From positions 41,916,815 to 41,980,814 of the forward strand of contig CM055111.1 in assembly GCA_029204225.1 (NCBI GenBank): a stretch of DNA of 64,000 nt, read 5' to 3'. The first letter of the stretch is position 1, and each line of letters opens with the position of its first letter. The notes beneath the pieces are model-generated. The model saw only the letters and a program-made list of their open reading frames with translations. It was not told where the DNA came from and did not search any database. The DNA comes from Diphasiastrum complanatum. Its lineage: Eukaryota > Streptophyta > Lycopodiopsida > Lycopodiales > Lycopodiaceae. Positions 1-10,729 of the stretch are shown here, in pieces. The position numbers and the translations under genes are program-made.

Positions 1-2276
1 ATTCATTTACAAAACAATAGCTATAAAAGCTACTGTCTTGAGAGATTCTTTCTACCTTAGCACTACCTATGCATATTTCCATCCCGCATTCAATAGAGCA
101 TCAGATTTGCCATACGAATTTTAGAGTGTTTCAAACAATATTATGAAGTCTATCACCCCACTCAACTACTATATCATGAAGCAAAATAGCAAGCTTCCTC
201 ACCTCTTGGTTAATGTGACAATTGGCTGTTTACGCCCTTTAAACTGATTTAAATGTAAACTAGTTAAAGATTAGGTCATTGCAGCATACACACATTAAAA
301 CTGTCCCCACCAATGGTTATTAGGCTTGGACATTATATTCAGCTGATTGTTTAGTAAGTCCCTTGCACAATGGCTGTCTCCACAGCCATCGTTTTGATTA
401 CAGAACCATATATGTAACTTATGTTTGTCATAGTGAGATTCACAGATTCCTCAACGGACAGCTAAGGGCAGAGATCCCTACCGCAATTTCGCATCTCATC
501 AGCCTGAATGTACAACAACAAATCTGAAACACACACAACCTCAAAGAAAATCGTATAATACCTACATTGTTGACATGAAAGAATAGAAGCTATAAATGCA
601 TACATTGTTGTAGCTACTTGCCTGTACACTAGTTGTGGGCCAAAGTACATCCATCTGAAAAAAAAGTACTGTGATTTCGCTATTGTAATATCATCCTGAA
701 GCCCTTGTTGTAGAAATATGATACTGGCAACTTTCACTCGAAAGATCTTCATAGCGGCCTCTTCCCATGAACTAACCAGCAGGGGTAGCGGCATCCCATT
801 CTCAGAAAAAGCTACCCCCAACTCCATCAAAGAACTATGCCTAATATCATTTATAAACATAGAAGAGACCGCAAAACAGCACCAAATCTCCATGTTTGCA
901 GCTTTGTAAAGTTTCAAATGCAATTCCAGAGGCACTTTGGACCCAAGGCTTCAGACGCTTTTTTCTCGGTCAGGTTTAAGTGTGCAATTAGCAACAAATA
1001 TGTAGATCTTTGTTCATCATCTCGAAAGTCAACACTACTGACTGTGTCAAAACTTGGATCGAACTCCTAGAAAAAATGCTGCTGATAAATCAGAAAAGTG
1101 TATTATGAACCAGAAGCAGTGAGTATCATTCAATTTGAATATGCAGATTCTTTCTCAATCCCAATTACTTTTCATCTTCATAAGACACTAAATACAGATG
1201 CTGATATGTCCAGCGAAGTTAAACACTTTGACAATAGTTTGAACAGATGACCAGAGGCAACCAAAATAGTGCTCAAACATGCACCATCATCACCATAACC
1301 GTGACATTTTCAATTAAACTCAAATTTCTACTGTATGCAGCTTCATCCAGTTTGAGAAACAACCACATAACTGTTTTTAATGCAATCAGGGCTCATGTAA
1401 GGTTAGGACTCCCTTGTCGAATAGCTTCTTGGAGCTAAAGGTGGGCAGATCGATACATCTTATGCAGAGATCTTAGTTTTACAGCACTTTCACCTTTCTT
1501 ACATACAGGTCTAGTTGTCAAGATACTCCCAATGAGCAGCTTTTGCTTTTTTTGTACGACACTTCTTCCTTATGACTAAGGGCAGTAAAGAAAGATATCG
1601 ACTCATGCTCGTGCTTGATGCACATACATGCTTAAAGGCTGTACAAATGATTGATTCTAATACACATGCAAGAGCACCCATTGTATCGCTGCCAAAATTT
1701 CATAGCAGCTATTTTTCTGAGACGAAATAAGTCACATCAGAAAAATACAAGGTCTAACAACCTTCTCGCAATGCCCAACCCAACCGTTTGTTGCCCAAAC
1801 TGCAATATACATTTTCTAAAAGAAAAATCGAGGAATGAGCCATCATCTCGAGCAATAAAAAAGCACCGAGTTTGAAATTCAGGATGCCAATCAACCTGCA
1901 TCAAAAATCAACATGCTGCAATCCATGAGGTGTGGAAGATTAAACAAGTAGCTTGGTTTTAGGAATTTTATATTTGGTGATTAGAAACAAAAAGATGACG
2001 ATATCATAAAATGTCAACTAAAAGCCAAACAATATGAGACTGTTTTGGTTTCATAAATCCTTTGTAGCATATTAGTAATCAGCCAACCAATATGAACTCA
2101 TTAAAAATGCATGTATGATAGATAAGAAAGCAGAAAATTAGTGACCTAACATTTGAACAAGGCAACTTATACCATGGAACCCAAAGACAAGTACAAGAAG
2201 AAGGCAACTTGCTCTCAATGAAAGTAGCAAACACAGGATCAACCAGTAATGTCTCTTTCTCCTTTTTAATGCCCAA
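1..2276. other. Mostly unassigned sequence
   Basis: AT-rich sequence with no recognisable domain, RNA gene or repeat structure, apart from the weak minus-strand exon candidate at 462-935. Short open frames on both strands show no family resemblance. It could be intron or intergenic DNA of a gene running off the left edge. Confidence 0.4.
462..935 (-). CDS. Possible exon of unrecognised protein
   Basis: A minus-strand frame of about 157 codons. The part from 935 down to about 738 has ordinary protein-like composition (hydrophobic stretches with SLMELG and LLVSSWEEAAMKIF), somewhat like a helical-repeat protein. A possible splice donor follows CGA at 737-736. The rest of the frame towards 462 looks more like intron read-through, rich in Phe, Tyr and Cys. 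The frame stays open about 8 codons upstream of the first listed codon before a TGA. I do not recognise the family, and no partner exon was found nearby. It may equally be a chance frame. Confidence 0.2.
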   Translation of the reverse strand: MPLELHLKLYKAANMEIWCCFAVSSMFINDIRHSSLMELGVAFSENGMPLPLLVSSWEEAAMKIFRVKVASIIFLQQGLQDDITIAKSQYFFFRWMYFGPQLVYRQVATTMYAFIASILSCQQCRYYTIFFEVVCVSDLLLYIQADEMRNCGRDLCP

Positions 2277-2649
2277 TGTTAGAAATCTATAAATTATAAT
2301 ATGGACAAACTAGGATGGGATGCTCTACCACTAAAGCTATCTGCTCTGTTTGATAGTTCTCTCTAGATTTTGGATTGATATTTGCAGCACCACCCCTCAA
2401 GCCAACTGGTTGGGGTGATTGGGGTGATATCACCTACCCCACAACTTGGGCCACCCATAACCATGCCTTTGACACCATGAACTGTTAGGTCTAACTTGGC
2501 TCTGATACCATGTTAGAAATCCATAAATTATAATATGGATCGACAAACTAGGATTCGAACTCAAGATCTCTCTTATATCAGATGGCATGCTCTACCATTG
2601 AGCTATCGGCCTTTGACAGTTCTCTCTAGAGTGGTTTGATATTACTCAA
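2277..2649 (-). mobile_element. Old TRIM retrotransposon, tRNA-like terminal repeats
   Basis: Minus-strand copy of the same family as the intact TRIM at 4698-5109. The left repeat (3' LTR in its own orientation) is 2277-2389 and has lost the B-box part. The right repeat (5' LTR) is about 2511-2649 and keeps the A-box and B-box of the tRNA-like region. Directly inside the right repeat, 2498-2510 read on the minus strand is TGGTATCAGAGCC, the standard initiator tRNA-Met primer-binding site. The interior is only about 110-120 bp and has no ORF. The outer right edge is blurred: the flanks CCCAA (2272-2276) and CTCAA (2645-2649) agree at 4 of 5 bases if the terminal 5 bp of the LTR are lost. Confidence 0.75.
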
Positions 2650-3597
2650 GGAGAATAATAAATTTGCTCACATAATTCTGTGCTTAACTGAGACTTACAT
2701 AGCAAGGATTAATGGTAAATACGATGTCTAACCAAAATACGTTGAAGTACCTTATGTACCTGGATAGCATCATGCATGAAATGATTCAGGTTCTTATCAT
2801 CAACTTTGAATCTAGAATTTCAACACAACGTTGTGTCTGGTCGCCAAATTGGGGTAGCAGCCATGTTGTGGAAGTGTGGAACAAGCAAAAAAGCCTCAAT
2901 ATCCAAGTGGTTTTCACACACAATCTAAACTATCTCCTGGAAATCAGCGGACTATAAGCACAGAGCATATATTTTCCACAATCCAATTCGATTAGCCAAA
3001 AATATATATTCTTTGCAAAGAAAAAGAATATATGATAATAAATCCCTACCATCCATATACACAAACAAGCACATTTGAACATCATGACATCAATAGGAAG
3101 AGACACATGCATACTGACCATGTATTTTAGACATTCAAAGGAATCCAAGTTCACAATTTGAAAATCCCAGATCAATGACTCAACTTAAAGAACAAAATGA
3201 AACAGATGTCTTCGTCCTAGATAAAGCCATGAAAAGCCAATTTAGAACTTTCTACAGAAGAGTGTGCAAGCAGTGTCTAAAAGAGTGTGCAAGTGGTGTC
3301 TAGAAGTATCAACTCCTCAATCCTCCAACAAATAGACCACAACATAACCTTGCAAAGATCATCTATAAAACAACTCAACAATCTTTACAGAAGTTTCTAA
3401 AGTAAGAGAGTAGCGAAGAACAAAACTTGTCAAGCCAAGCGAATCAGATAATCTCTCAATCCGTCTCCAAATAGAAACATGTAGTTTATTGTCAGAATCT
3501 TCCACCTGTCTCCAAAAGGTGCTTGTATTCTCTTTGGCTGGAACACAATTTCCTCATAAGAAATTGTTGAAGAACAAGTAAGTCTTTCCTCCCTTCC
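2650..3597. other. Unassigned sequence left of the Ty3 element
   Basis: Low-complexity AT-rich sequence with only short open frames and no recognised motif. A short duplication, AGAGTGTGCAAG..GTGTCTA, occurs around 3261-3303. It ends at the target-site copy CTTCC (3593-3597) of the Ty3 element. Confidence 0.4.
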
Positions 3598-4011
3598 TGT
3601 TATGGCCATTGGCAAACACAAGGGTACATGGGACTCCTTAGTCCCTAAGGGGTCCCAGCGGGGTGACACTCAGCCCCACAGTTCGGGATAATAAAACTTA
3701 GGTACTAGGATCTAGAGGGCTTGGTCTATATCCATAGGGAGTGCCGCTAAGTGGAGGACACCCTTAGTAACTAAGGGTGGGTCCCTAGACTTGAGTAGGA
3801 CCTAAGTGCTCCACATGCACAGTGTGCATGTGAGAGGCATTCACATGCACAGTGGTAACTGTGCATGTGAGAGGTGTGCATGATCTCCTGGAGGTCTAGC
3901 ACTGGTCCTCCAAGCTATATGGTGACCTGTGGGGGTGGGTGTAGAGCCAGGTACAGGATAGTGGGTGGAGATCTAGAGTCATTCTACCATTGTGTGATCA
4001 TTTTCCTAATA
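3598..4011 (+). repeat. 5' LTR of the Ty3 element
   Basis: 414-bp direct repeat of 9321-9720. Two near-perfect inverted repeats built on CACATGCACAGT lie at 3812-3832 and 3841-3870, and a further small one (CCCTTAGTAACTAAGGG) lies just upstream. It differs from the 3' LTR by scattered substitutions and small indels. Confidence 0.95.
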
Positions 4012-4012
4012 G

Positions 4013-4024
4013 TGGTATCAGAGC
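4013..4024 (+). other. Primer-binding site, initiator tRNA-Met type
   Basis: TGGTATCAGAGC, complementary to the 3' end of plant initiator tRNA-Met, one base downstream of the 5' LTR. Confidence 0.9.
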
Positions 4025-4739
4025 CTTGGATCCTACTGTGGATCGTGGACCATCATCTTGCTGGTTTCTTCTTTTTCCTCCATAGCTTCTTGCAGGTGGC
4101 GCCCCACTTCTAGGAGGAAGTCTCTACGTTCTCCCTCTTCCAAGGTCCGTTTTCGGTGTGGATCGGATCGGAATCCTCTAGGATAGGCGCCCCCTGCCTA
4201 AACAATCAATCGAAGATTGTCGCTGGGTTTTTGGAGGAACTCACCGTTTTTCAATTCTGAAAATTGCTTGTCTTACCAGTCCCCTCTCCAGCATAGTCAC
4301 TCGTTGGAGGCCTAGATCTCGTCCGATCGATCCGAAAATTTGTAGGCATCCTTTACACACTAGTCGCTGAGGAATAGAGGTGATTTCATTCAAATCAGAT
4401 CCTTCAATCCAAAGTTATTGCAGGTTGAAGCTGAGGTTTCTGATTTCTGGACAGATTCGACCACTTGGAGTTGAAGGCTCGGCAATTGCAAACAACTAAA
4501 GCTTTTTAAGTGGTTCAAAGCAGGAATCCTTCTACAGTCTTGGGCGAGTTGGGAGAGGTCAATTCCAGCCCAATCAGTTGCCGAAATCTCTGGTGGTGAG
4601 CAGTTGAAGTTGATGCAAAGTTGCTGATTTGTCCAGCAACGCATACGGAACATGTTCGACATGGCCACTTGATTTCCAACTAAGAAAAGCTGTCTCTTGT
4701 TGGAATATCAATCCACACTCTAGAGAGAACTATCAAACA

Positions 4740-4812
4740 GGGCGGAAAGCTCAGTGGTAGAGCATCCCATCCGGTATGAGGGAGGTCCAGGGTTCGAATC
4801 CTAGTCTGTCCA
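4740..4812 (+). other. tRNA-like region with Pol III boxes in TRIM 5' LTR
   Basis: 73 nt that fold like a tRNA. The acceptor stem is GGGCGGA (4740-4746) against TCTGTCC (4805-4811), 7 pairs including two G-T. The D arm is GCTC (4749-4752) and GAGC (4760-4763). The anticodon stem 4765-4769/4777-4781 has one mismatch, and the anticodon slot CGG is at 4772-4774. The T arm is 4788-4804 with loop TTCGAAT. The A box is 4747-4757 and the B box GGTTCGAATCC is 4791-4801. Because it lies wholly inside the LTR, it is read as a captured promoter or structure and not as a free tRNA gene. Confidence 0.85.
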
Positions 4813-5007
4813 TCCATATTACGATTTTTGGATTTCTAACATGGTACATGTTATCAGAGCCAAGTTAGACCTAACAGTTCATGGTCTCAAAGCCATGGTT
4901 AGGTGGCCCAAGTTGTGGGGCAGGTGACAGCTAGGACCCCAACCAAGTGTGGCTTGAGGGGGGGGTGTTGGAATATCAATCCACACTCTAGAGAGAACTA
5001 TCAAACA

Positions 5008-5080
5008 GGGCGGAAAGCTCAGTGGTAGAGCATCCCATCCGGTATGAGGGAGGTCCAGGGTTCTAATCCTAGTCTGTCCA
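5008..5080 (+). other. tRNA-like region in TRIM 3' LTR
   Basis: Same 73-nt fold as 4740-4812, shifted 268 bp. The B box reads GGTTCTAATCC, so the highly conserved C-G of the TTCGA loop is altered here. Confidence 0.8.
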
Positions 5081-5129
5081 TCCATATTACGATTTTTGGA
5101 TTTCTAACATCTCTCACTTTTTTATTTGC

Positions 5130-6337
5130 ATGTGTGTGTCCAGCTTACCTCACAGAAATTCTCCTATAGAACAGAGCCAGTCAGTCCCTCTTTTACCGCC
5201 TACTCAAGAACCTTCCCAAAATCCCTCCATGCATGATGACATGCAGGATGTGGAAATGAATGAGGGGGAAGAAAATGAAGACATAACATTGAGCCTTTTT
5301 GAGTTTAGGCAATGGGTAGTAGAAACATATGATCATCTTAAGAAACTAGAAGAGTTTGTTGAGGAACAAGCCAACACTCAGCAAGAAACTAATGAGAGGC
5401 TTTCCAGACTTGAAAGACTAGTACTTGATAGTGTGCAAAGTCTTAGTGCTTTGAAACAAGTTGTTTTAGCGCAGTATCGAGTGAATCTTGCTACCCACGG
5501 TAGTACCTAAGGATTTGCGCCTTCCCACCTTTGGTGGAGAGGAAAAAGACCGTAACCGAGATACGGTTGTTGCCTTTCTCGTTAAGCATGATGATGCTTT
5601 CCGATTAAAAGGGACTCCCGATGAGGATCGGCCTTTAGAGGCTAGCATCTACCTAACGGGAAAAGCCTTTAGGTGGTGGATAAGTCTACGAGAAAGTGGT
5701 ACGGAACCAAAGACTTGGAATAATTTTCAGGACGTGTTTAAGAAAAACTTTCTCCCTCAAAACGAAACCGATTAAAACTGGGAAGATTGGGAAACCTGTT
5801 GCATGGGAAACCGTCACTCTCTCCCAATACATCGCCAGTTATCGGGATGCTACCATGAAATTGTCTGGCTTAGATGATTACAATCAGGTAAGGGGATTCA
5901 TTCGTGGTTTACAAGCCAAATACCAGAAAAATCTTCGGCCTTTGAAGCCTAAAACCTCGGAGATTGCTATCAACCTAGCTCAGACTTATGATGACATAGT
6001 TCGCCCAAAAGGTAAAAGGGTTGTAGAGGAGACCCCGACCTGAGTCCTCCAAGCATGGAGAGAAGCGGAAAATTCCAACATCTAATTCTTCGAATAAAAA
6101 GAGGTATAGATTGTCGAGAAGTGACATAGAAAAAGCCACTTGAGCTTCATTTGTATGGGAAAAGGCCATAATAAAAGTCAGTGTCCTAAGTTACAAAACA
6201 AAGGGAATACTAAAGAGACTCCCGGTAAGAACCAAACTGGTTCTTTTAAGAAGCCGGAGAAGCAAGTTCATACTGTTCAAGGTTTACCATTGGGAAAATC
6301 TAAGGTTAAAGTCTGTCCAAGTGTCTCATGTGAGTGA
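5130..6337 (+). pseudogene. Ty3 gag remnant
   Basis: Gag of the Ty3 element, split over several frames. 5130-5510 gives an acidic, coiled-coil-prone N-terminal part. 5488-5775 holds the core capsid motif (FRWW.SL followed by W..F...F). The frame then slips at about 5775 and continues to 6043. The zinc knuckle near 6140-6190 keeps C..GH....C spacing but has lost its first Cys codon to a small change. At least three frameshifts or stops make it non-functional. Confidence 0.85.
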
Positions 6338-7067
6338 GGCGCATACTTGTTCTGTCATTGCCAATATTTGGCAACATGCAATTGGACCCCATACTATTTT
6401 CCGACTGTTAGGAAGTATTAATAGCCAAAAAATTCAAATCATGGTGGACGATGGGGCAACCCACAACTTTCTAAACCATTCTTTGGTGAAGAAGTTGAAA
6501 TTAGATAAAAAACAAAGTGATGATAAGTATGTGGTTACACTTGCTTATGGTCAGCGTAAAGATGTTTATGATACTTTCGTTCCACAAGTTCCCATACAAA
6601 TCCAAGACTATCAAGATACTTTAGACTTTCAAGTAATGAGCTTGGCTTTGGCAGATGTTATACTTGGTCATGAGTGGTTGTTCATGTTAGAAACTACTAG
6701 TTGTCTTGCTCGTAGTTATGTTGATAAAACTTTGGAGTTCATTCACCGAGGTCAAAGACTTAAGTTGGTTGGAAATGCAAGTGTGTCGGCTTCGCCAGTT
6801 GTCTCTTCTGTGCAGTTGAAGCGATTAGTGCGGAAACGAAAAGTTGAAAAGGTATTTCTTTGTTTCCTTACTTCTGAAAGTTTTTCAAGTACTTCAAGCT
6901 TATCTTTTCCATACCCAAAGAAATGTGTTTCTTTTGTTGAGAGAAGAGAGAGAGATGTGAGTTTGCAAACTATTTTAAATGATTTTAAAGACGTCTTTCC
7001 TAGTGATTTGCATTCCGGGTTACCCCCGAGAAGAGAGGTAGATCATCCTATAGAGCTTGTACCCTAG
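6321..7067 (+). pseudogene. Ty3 aspartic protease and linker
   Basis: A 248-codon open stretch. The protease motif VDDGATHNFL lies at about residues 42-51. The family normally has D-S-G or D-T-G, so the second position is changed to Asp here. A downstream VILGHEWL block matches the second conserved protease strand. It closes at a stop just before the RT start (ELVP then TAG), which in an intact copy would be read through into SKPPYG. Confidence 0.85.
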
Positions 7068-8302
7068 ACTAATTCTATTAGTAAGCCTCCTTATGGGTTA
7101 AGTCACTCGGAACACCTAGAGGTAGAGCGGCAGCTGCAAGAGTATTTAGCTAAAGGGTTTATACGCCCCAGTAAATCACCATGGGCCGCACCCACTTTGT
7201 TGGTTAAGAAAAAGGATGGGTCTATGCGTATGTGCATAGACTATAGGGCTTTAAATAAACTCACTATTAAGGATAAATATCCTTTGCCCCGAATAGATGA
7301 GATCTTTGATCAACTCAAAGGGGCAAAGTATTTTACTAAGATAGATCTTAGTTCTCGATATCATCACGTACGTATTAAAGAAGATGACGTTCCGTTGATA
7401 GCTTTTCGATCACTTAATGGTCATTATGAGTTTTTGGTTCTTCCCTTTGGATTAACCAATGCCCCAGCAACATTTATGAGGTTACTGAACGTGTTCAGAC
7501 ATCTCTTGGGCAAGTTTGTATTGATCTACCTTGATGATATCATGTTCTATAGTCGTACAAAAGAAGAACACTTTGATCATTTGCATCAAGTGTTCCAGGT
7601 CTTGAGTGAGAATTCCTTGTATGCGAAGGAATCAAAATGTGAATTCTTCAAGGAAGAGATTCAATATCTCGGACATATTATCTCCGCTGAGGGGATCGGG
7701 ATGGATCCTGAGAAAGTAGCCGCAATTATGCGATGGCCAGTACCAACTTCGATGGAAAAATCTTCCTCATATTGGCTAGATTTTACAGGAGGTTTATCCA
7801 TCAGTATGCCCGCTTGACTGCTCTTTTGACGGATCAGCTCAGAGGTAAGGGCAAGTACTTTAGCTGGGGGCCTAAACAACAAGCGAGCTTTGAAGATGTA
7901 AAGGCTGCAGTTGCAACTGCTCCTGTCTTAAGTTAAGTGGATCCAAATGAAGCATTTGCAGTAGAAACAGATGCCAGTAATCAGGCAGTTGGTGCTGTTC
8001 TCACTCAACATGACCGTCCGGTTGTGTTTGAAAGTAAGAAACTGGATATACACCAATTGAATTATTCCACTTATGTGAAGGAGTTGTTTGCAATAGTCTA
8101 TGCTCTTAAGAAATGGAGGCATTACCTCTATGGAGCTAAGTTTGAGATCGTATTTGATCAAGAAAGTATCAAGTGGCTTTCCTCCTAAAGCGACTTGAAA
8201 GGAAGAAAAGCTCGTTGGGCCGAACTTCTCTAGGAGTTTGACTACCAGCTAAGGTACAAGAAAGGGCGTTGTAATGTGGTAGCAGATGCCCTGAGTAGAA
8301 TG
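7068..8302 (+). pseudogene. Ty3 reverse transcriptase and RNase H remnant
   Basis: RT blocks in order: KPPYG, KKDGSMRMCIDYRALN, KIDLSS, LPFGLTNAPATF and the catalytic YLDD in YLDDIMFYS (about 7529-7555). A frameshift near 7750-7760 moves to the frame with FYRRFI. RNase H follows from about 7950 (ETDASNQAVGAVL), after an in-frame stop at 7934. Two further stops occur in the connection region before VVADALSRMP (8276-8302). It is unmistakable as Ty3 pol but dead. Confidence 0.9.
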
Positions 8303-9308
8303 CCCATGGTAAGCACGCTGAGTTTTATGGCATTCAAGAGTGAATTCCTGGAATCACTCAGAGGAAAGTGTGTTGGTGATTCTCACTACGCATTTGTGCG
8401 GCAGGCTATTGAGCAAAGGGATTCCACAGCCACACTAGGGCCATCAGAGAATGTTGTGGGGCCATTGGAAGATGTTGCAGTTGCGTTGGGACGGGACGCG
8501 CAGCCTGAAGATAGATTCGAAATTTACAGGTAACTTTTAATCAGGTTCTAGAGGATATGCTACGAGCATATGTTAGTAAGAAGCAAACCAATTGGAAAGA
8601 GTATCTTCCGCTTTTGGAATTTGCTTATAACAGTACTAAACACACCACTACAGGGTACAATCCATTCATGTTAATGTATGGATTTCAACCTAGAGCCCCC
8701 ATGTCCGTAGGGCTTAGGAAAGAAAAAGTACAGAGCGTTAGAGAGTTTCCTGAGGATATGGAAACCATGATCAAGATAGCCAAAGCTAATGTGAAGCAAG
8801 CGCAAGCGCGAGCTAAACATTATGCAGATAAAACCTGCAGGGATGTTACCTTCCAAGAAGGTGATCAGGTGTTTCTGAAAGTTCTTGAAGACTCTACCAC
8901 TCTAAGGACAAGTAAGTGTCCTAAGTTGTCCCCGAGGTATTGTGGTCCATTCACAATACTCAAGAGAATTGGAAGTTCTGCTTACCAGCTGGCTTTGCCA
9001 GAATCCACAAAGGTACATCCGGTCTTTCATGTCAGTCGACTGAACCGGGTGATGTGAGAAGGAGACAATAGTGTCTCAAAACAAACCCTAGTAGACTTTG
9101 AGGAACCTAATTCCTTGCCACACGAACCAGAGGAAATTCTAATATCCGAAACCGCAAAACTCGTCATGCGGTCTTTCAAGAAGTTTTAGTCAAGTGGAAG
9201 GATGGGTCCCAAGAAGAGTCAACTTGGGAGTCTGTAAGCAAGCTTCACAAGAGGTATCCTAATTTCATCCTTGAAGATTTCGCTTTCGAGGACGAAAGTT
9301 CCTTTTAA
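8303..9308 (+). pseudogene. Ty3 integrase C-terminal part and chromodomain
   Basis: After DALSRMP there are about 230 bases that I cannot assign to integrase. The sequence then resumes at LEDMLRAYV (8551 onward), near the end of the catalytic core, and runs on through LLEFAYNS and the GPFTILKRIG and HPVFHVSRL blocks to 9057. The zinc-binding HHCC domain and the first two acidic residues of the D,D-35-E site are therefore missing, an internal deletion of several hundred codons. A chromodomain-like tail (LVKWKDGSQEESTWES) lies near 9185-9235 and the frame ends at TAA 9306-9308. Confidence 0.85.
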
Positions 9309-9320
9309 AGGGGGGGGAGT

Positions 9321-9720
9321 TGTTATGGCATTTGGCAAACACAAGGGTACATGTGACTCGTTAATCCCTAAAAGACACTCTGCCCCGTAGTTCGGGATAA
9401 TAACGCTTAGATACTAGGATCTAGAGGGCTTGGTCTATATCCATAGGGAGTGCCACTAAGTGGAGGACACCCTTAGTAACTAAGGGTGGGTCCCTAGACT
9501 TGAGTAGGACCTAAGTGCTCCACATGCACAGTGTGCATGTGAGAGGCATCCACATGCACAGTGGTAATTGTGCATGTGAGAGGTGTGCATGATCTCCTGG
9601 AGGTCTAGCGCTGGTCCTCCAAGCTATATGGTGGCCTGTGGGTGTAGAGCCAGGTACAGGAGAGTGGGTGGAGAGCCAGAGTCATTCTACCATTGTGTGA
9701 TCTTGTCCATTTTCCTAATA
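9321..9720 (+). repeat. 3' LTR of the Ty3 element
   Basis: 400-bp partner of 3598-4011, starting TGTTATGGCA and ending TTTTCCTAATA, followed by the target copy CTTCC. The polypurine tract with eight G lies at 9308-9319. Confidence 0.95.
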
Positions 9721-10417
9721 CTTCCATCCTCCCCCTAAGAAGGGAAAAATCTAAGAACACACTAGTATGTGTTCATTTGATAAACCAGTATGTAAATCAG
9801 CCAAAATTACACAAAAATATTGTTGTTGCAAAGAACAAGAAAAGATATGCTCATCACTCACGACACATGCAAACTGGATGCATCACCCTGGAGCATTATT
9901 TTCAGTACATGTAATTGAGACACATACAGACATAATTCTACGATCTAGGCAATACTTCAAGACACATTCATTCTAAGAGCACACTCTACCAATGTAGAAC
10001 ACATTGCCACTATCGAGCCCACAAGGATTGGTACTATGCAATAAAGCTCACCTCCAAATCTGCTCTACTTGAAGAGCAACAGAAAAATAAGTTTCCATCC
10101 ATTGATCGCCATCTTCAAAACCTCATCTCATAGTGTCTCAGAAGGAAGGGAGTGCATAAGCATTAAGGAGAGAAATCATTCAACATGCAAACTGGAAAGC
10201 AACATCACAAACATGCAAAATTCATATGCTAGTTCCAACAGCCAGAGAATACACAAGAGATGAAAATGGCTAATAGAGAAAGACTGATGTACCACCAATC
10301 TAATAAAGCGGAAATTTGTGTAAGGAAGAGTAGCTTATTGATATAAGCTCAAAGGGAGTAAAAGATATTTCACAAAGTAGGCTTCAACTAAGATTACTGA
10401 ACGAAAATCAATAACAA

Positions 10418-10486
10418 GTGGCAAACGGCTGATCCCCACAAGAAACGGCCGATCCCCACAAGTGGCAAACAGCCGATCCCCACAAG
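10418..10486. repeat. Three short tandem copies
   Basis: Three adjacent units ending in GATCCCCACAA; the first and third also carry GTGGCAAAC in front. Confidence 0.75.
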
Positions 10487-10729
10487 AACTACAGTAGAGT
10501 CACTCACAATGAACTTAAGATCTACGTAAGATAAACTAATATCTCAATGGCAACTATTCTCAATATATTACTCTAGGGAACCCTAAAGGAACCTTCCAAA
10601 TGTTGGATTATTATCCTTATCTCTCTATAATCCTATTGTAATTTACGTCCATTCATTTATCCAGTTGCTGCAGATTTACTCGCATTATTGCATAGATTGC
10701 AGAAATACAAAGGAATTGCAAAGCAGGTT

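Larger units (their letters stand above)
4698..5109 (+). mobile_element. Intact TRIM with tRNA-like sequence in its LTRs
   Basis: A 412-bp element with two 144-bp terminal repeats (4698-4841 and 4966-5109), both starting TGTTGGAATATC and ending TTTCTAACA. I see one difference between them (G to T in the B box of the second). It is flanked by a perfect 5-bp duplication TCTCT (4693-4697 and 5110-5114). The interior is 124 bp with no ORF. It starts TGGTA, then reaches TTATCAGAGCC after a small insertion relative to the related copy at 2.3 kb, and ends in a G-run polypurine tract (4957-4965) directly before the second LTR. These are the hallmarks of a TRIM (terminal-repeat retrotransposon in miniature). 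It sits inside the Ty3 leader, so it is younger than that insertion. Confidence 0.95.
3598..9720 (+). mobile_element. Ty3/chromovirus LTR retrotransposon, defective
   Basis: Both LTRs are present (3598-4011, 414 bp; 9321-9720, 400 bp), bounded by a perfect 5-bp target duplication CTTCC at 3593-3597 and 9721-9725. The PBS TGGTATCAGAGC is at 4013-4024, one base after the LTR, and a G-rich polypurine tract ends at 9319. The order gag, protease, RT, RNase H, integrase, chromodomain is that of the Ty3 superfamily, chromovirus branch. LTRs begin TGTTAT and end CTAATA rather than CA. Coding is broken by stops and frameshifts, and the catalytic part of integrase is absent, so the copy cannot move by itself. 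A TRIM (4698-5109) is nested in its leader. Length 6,123 bp including the 412-bp TRIM and one 5-bp duplication. Confidence 0.95.

Noticed and set aside
4740-4812. A genuine free-standing tRNA gene
   Set aside because: It folds like a tRNA but lies inside a 144-bp LTR that is duplicated 268 bp away, has C at the usual U33 position, a T-stem mismatch and no Pol III terminator run of T directly after it.
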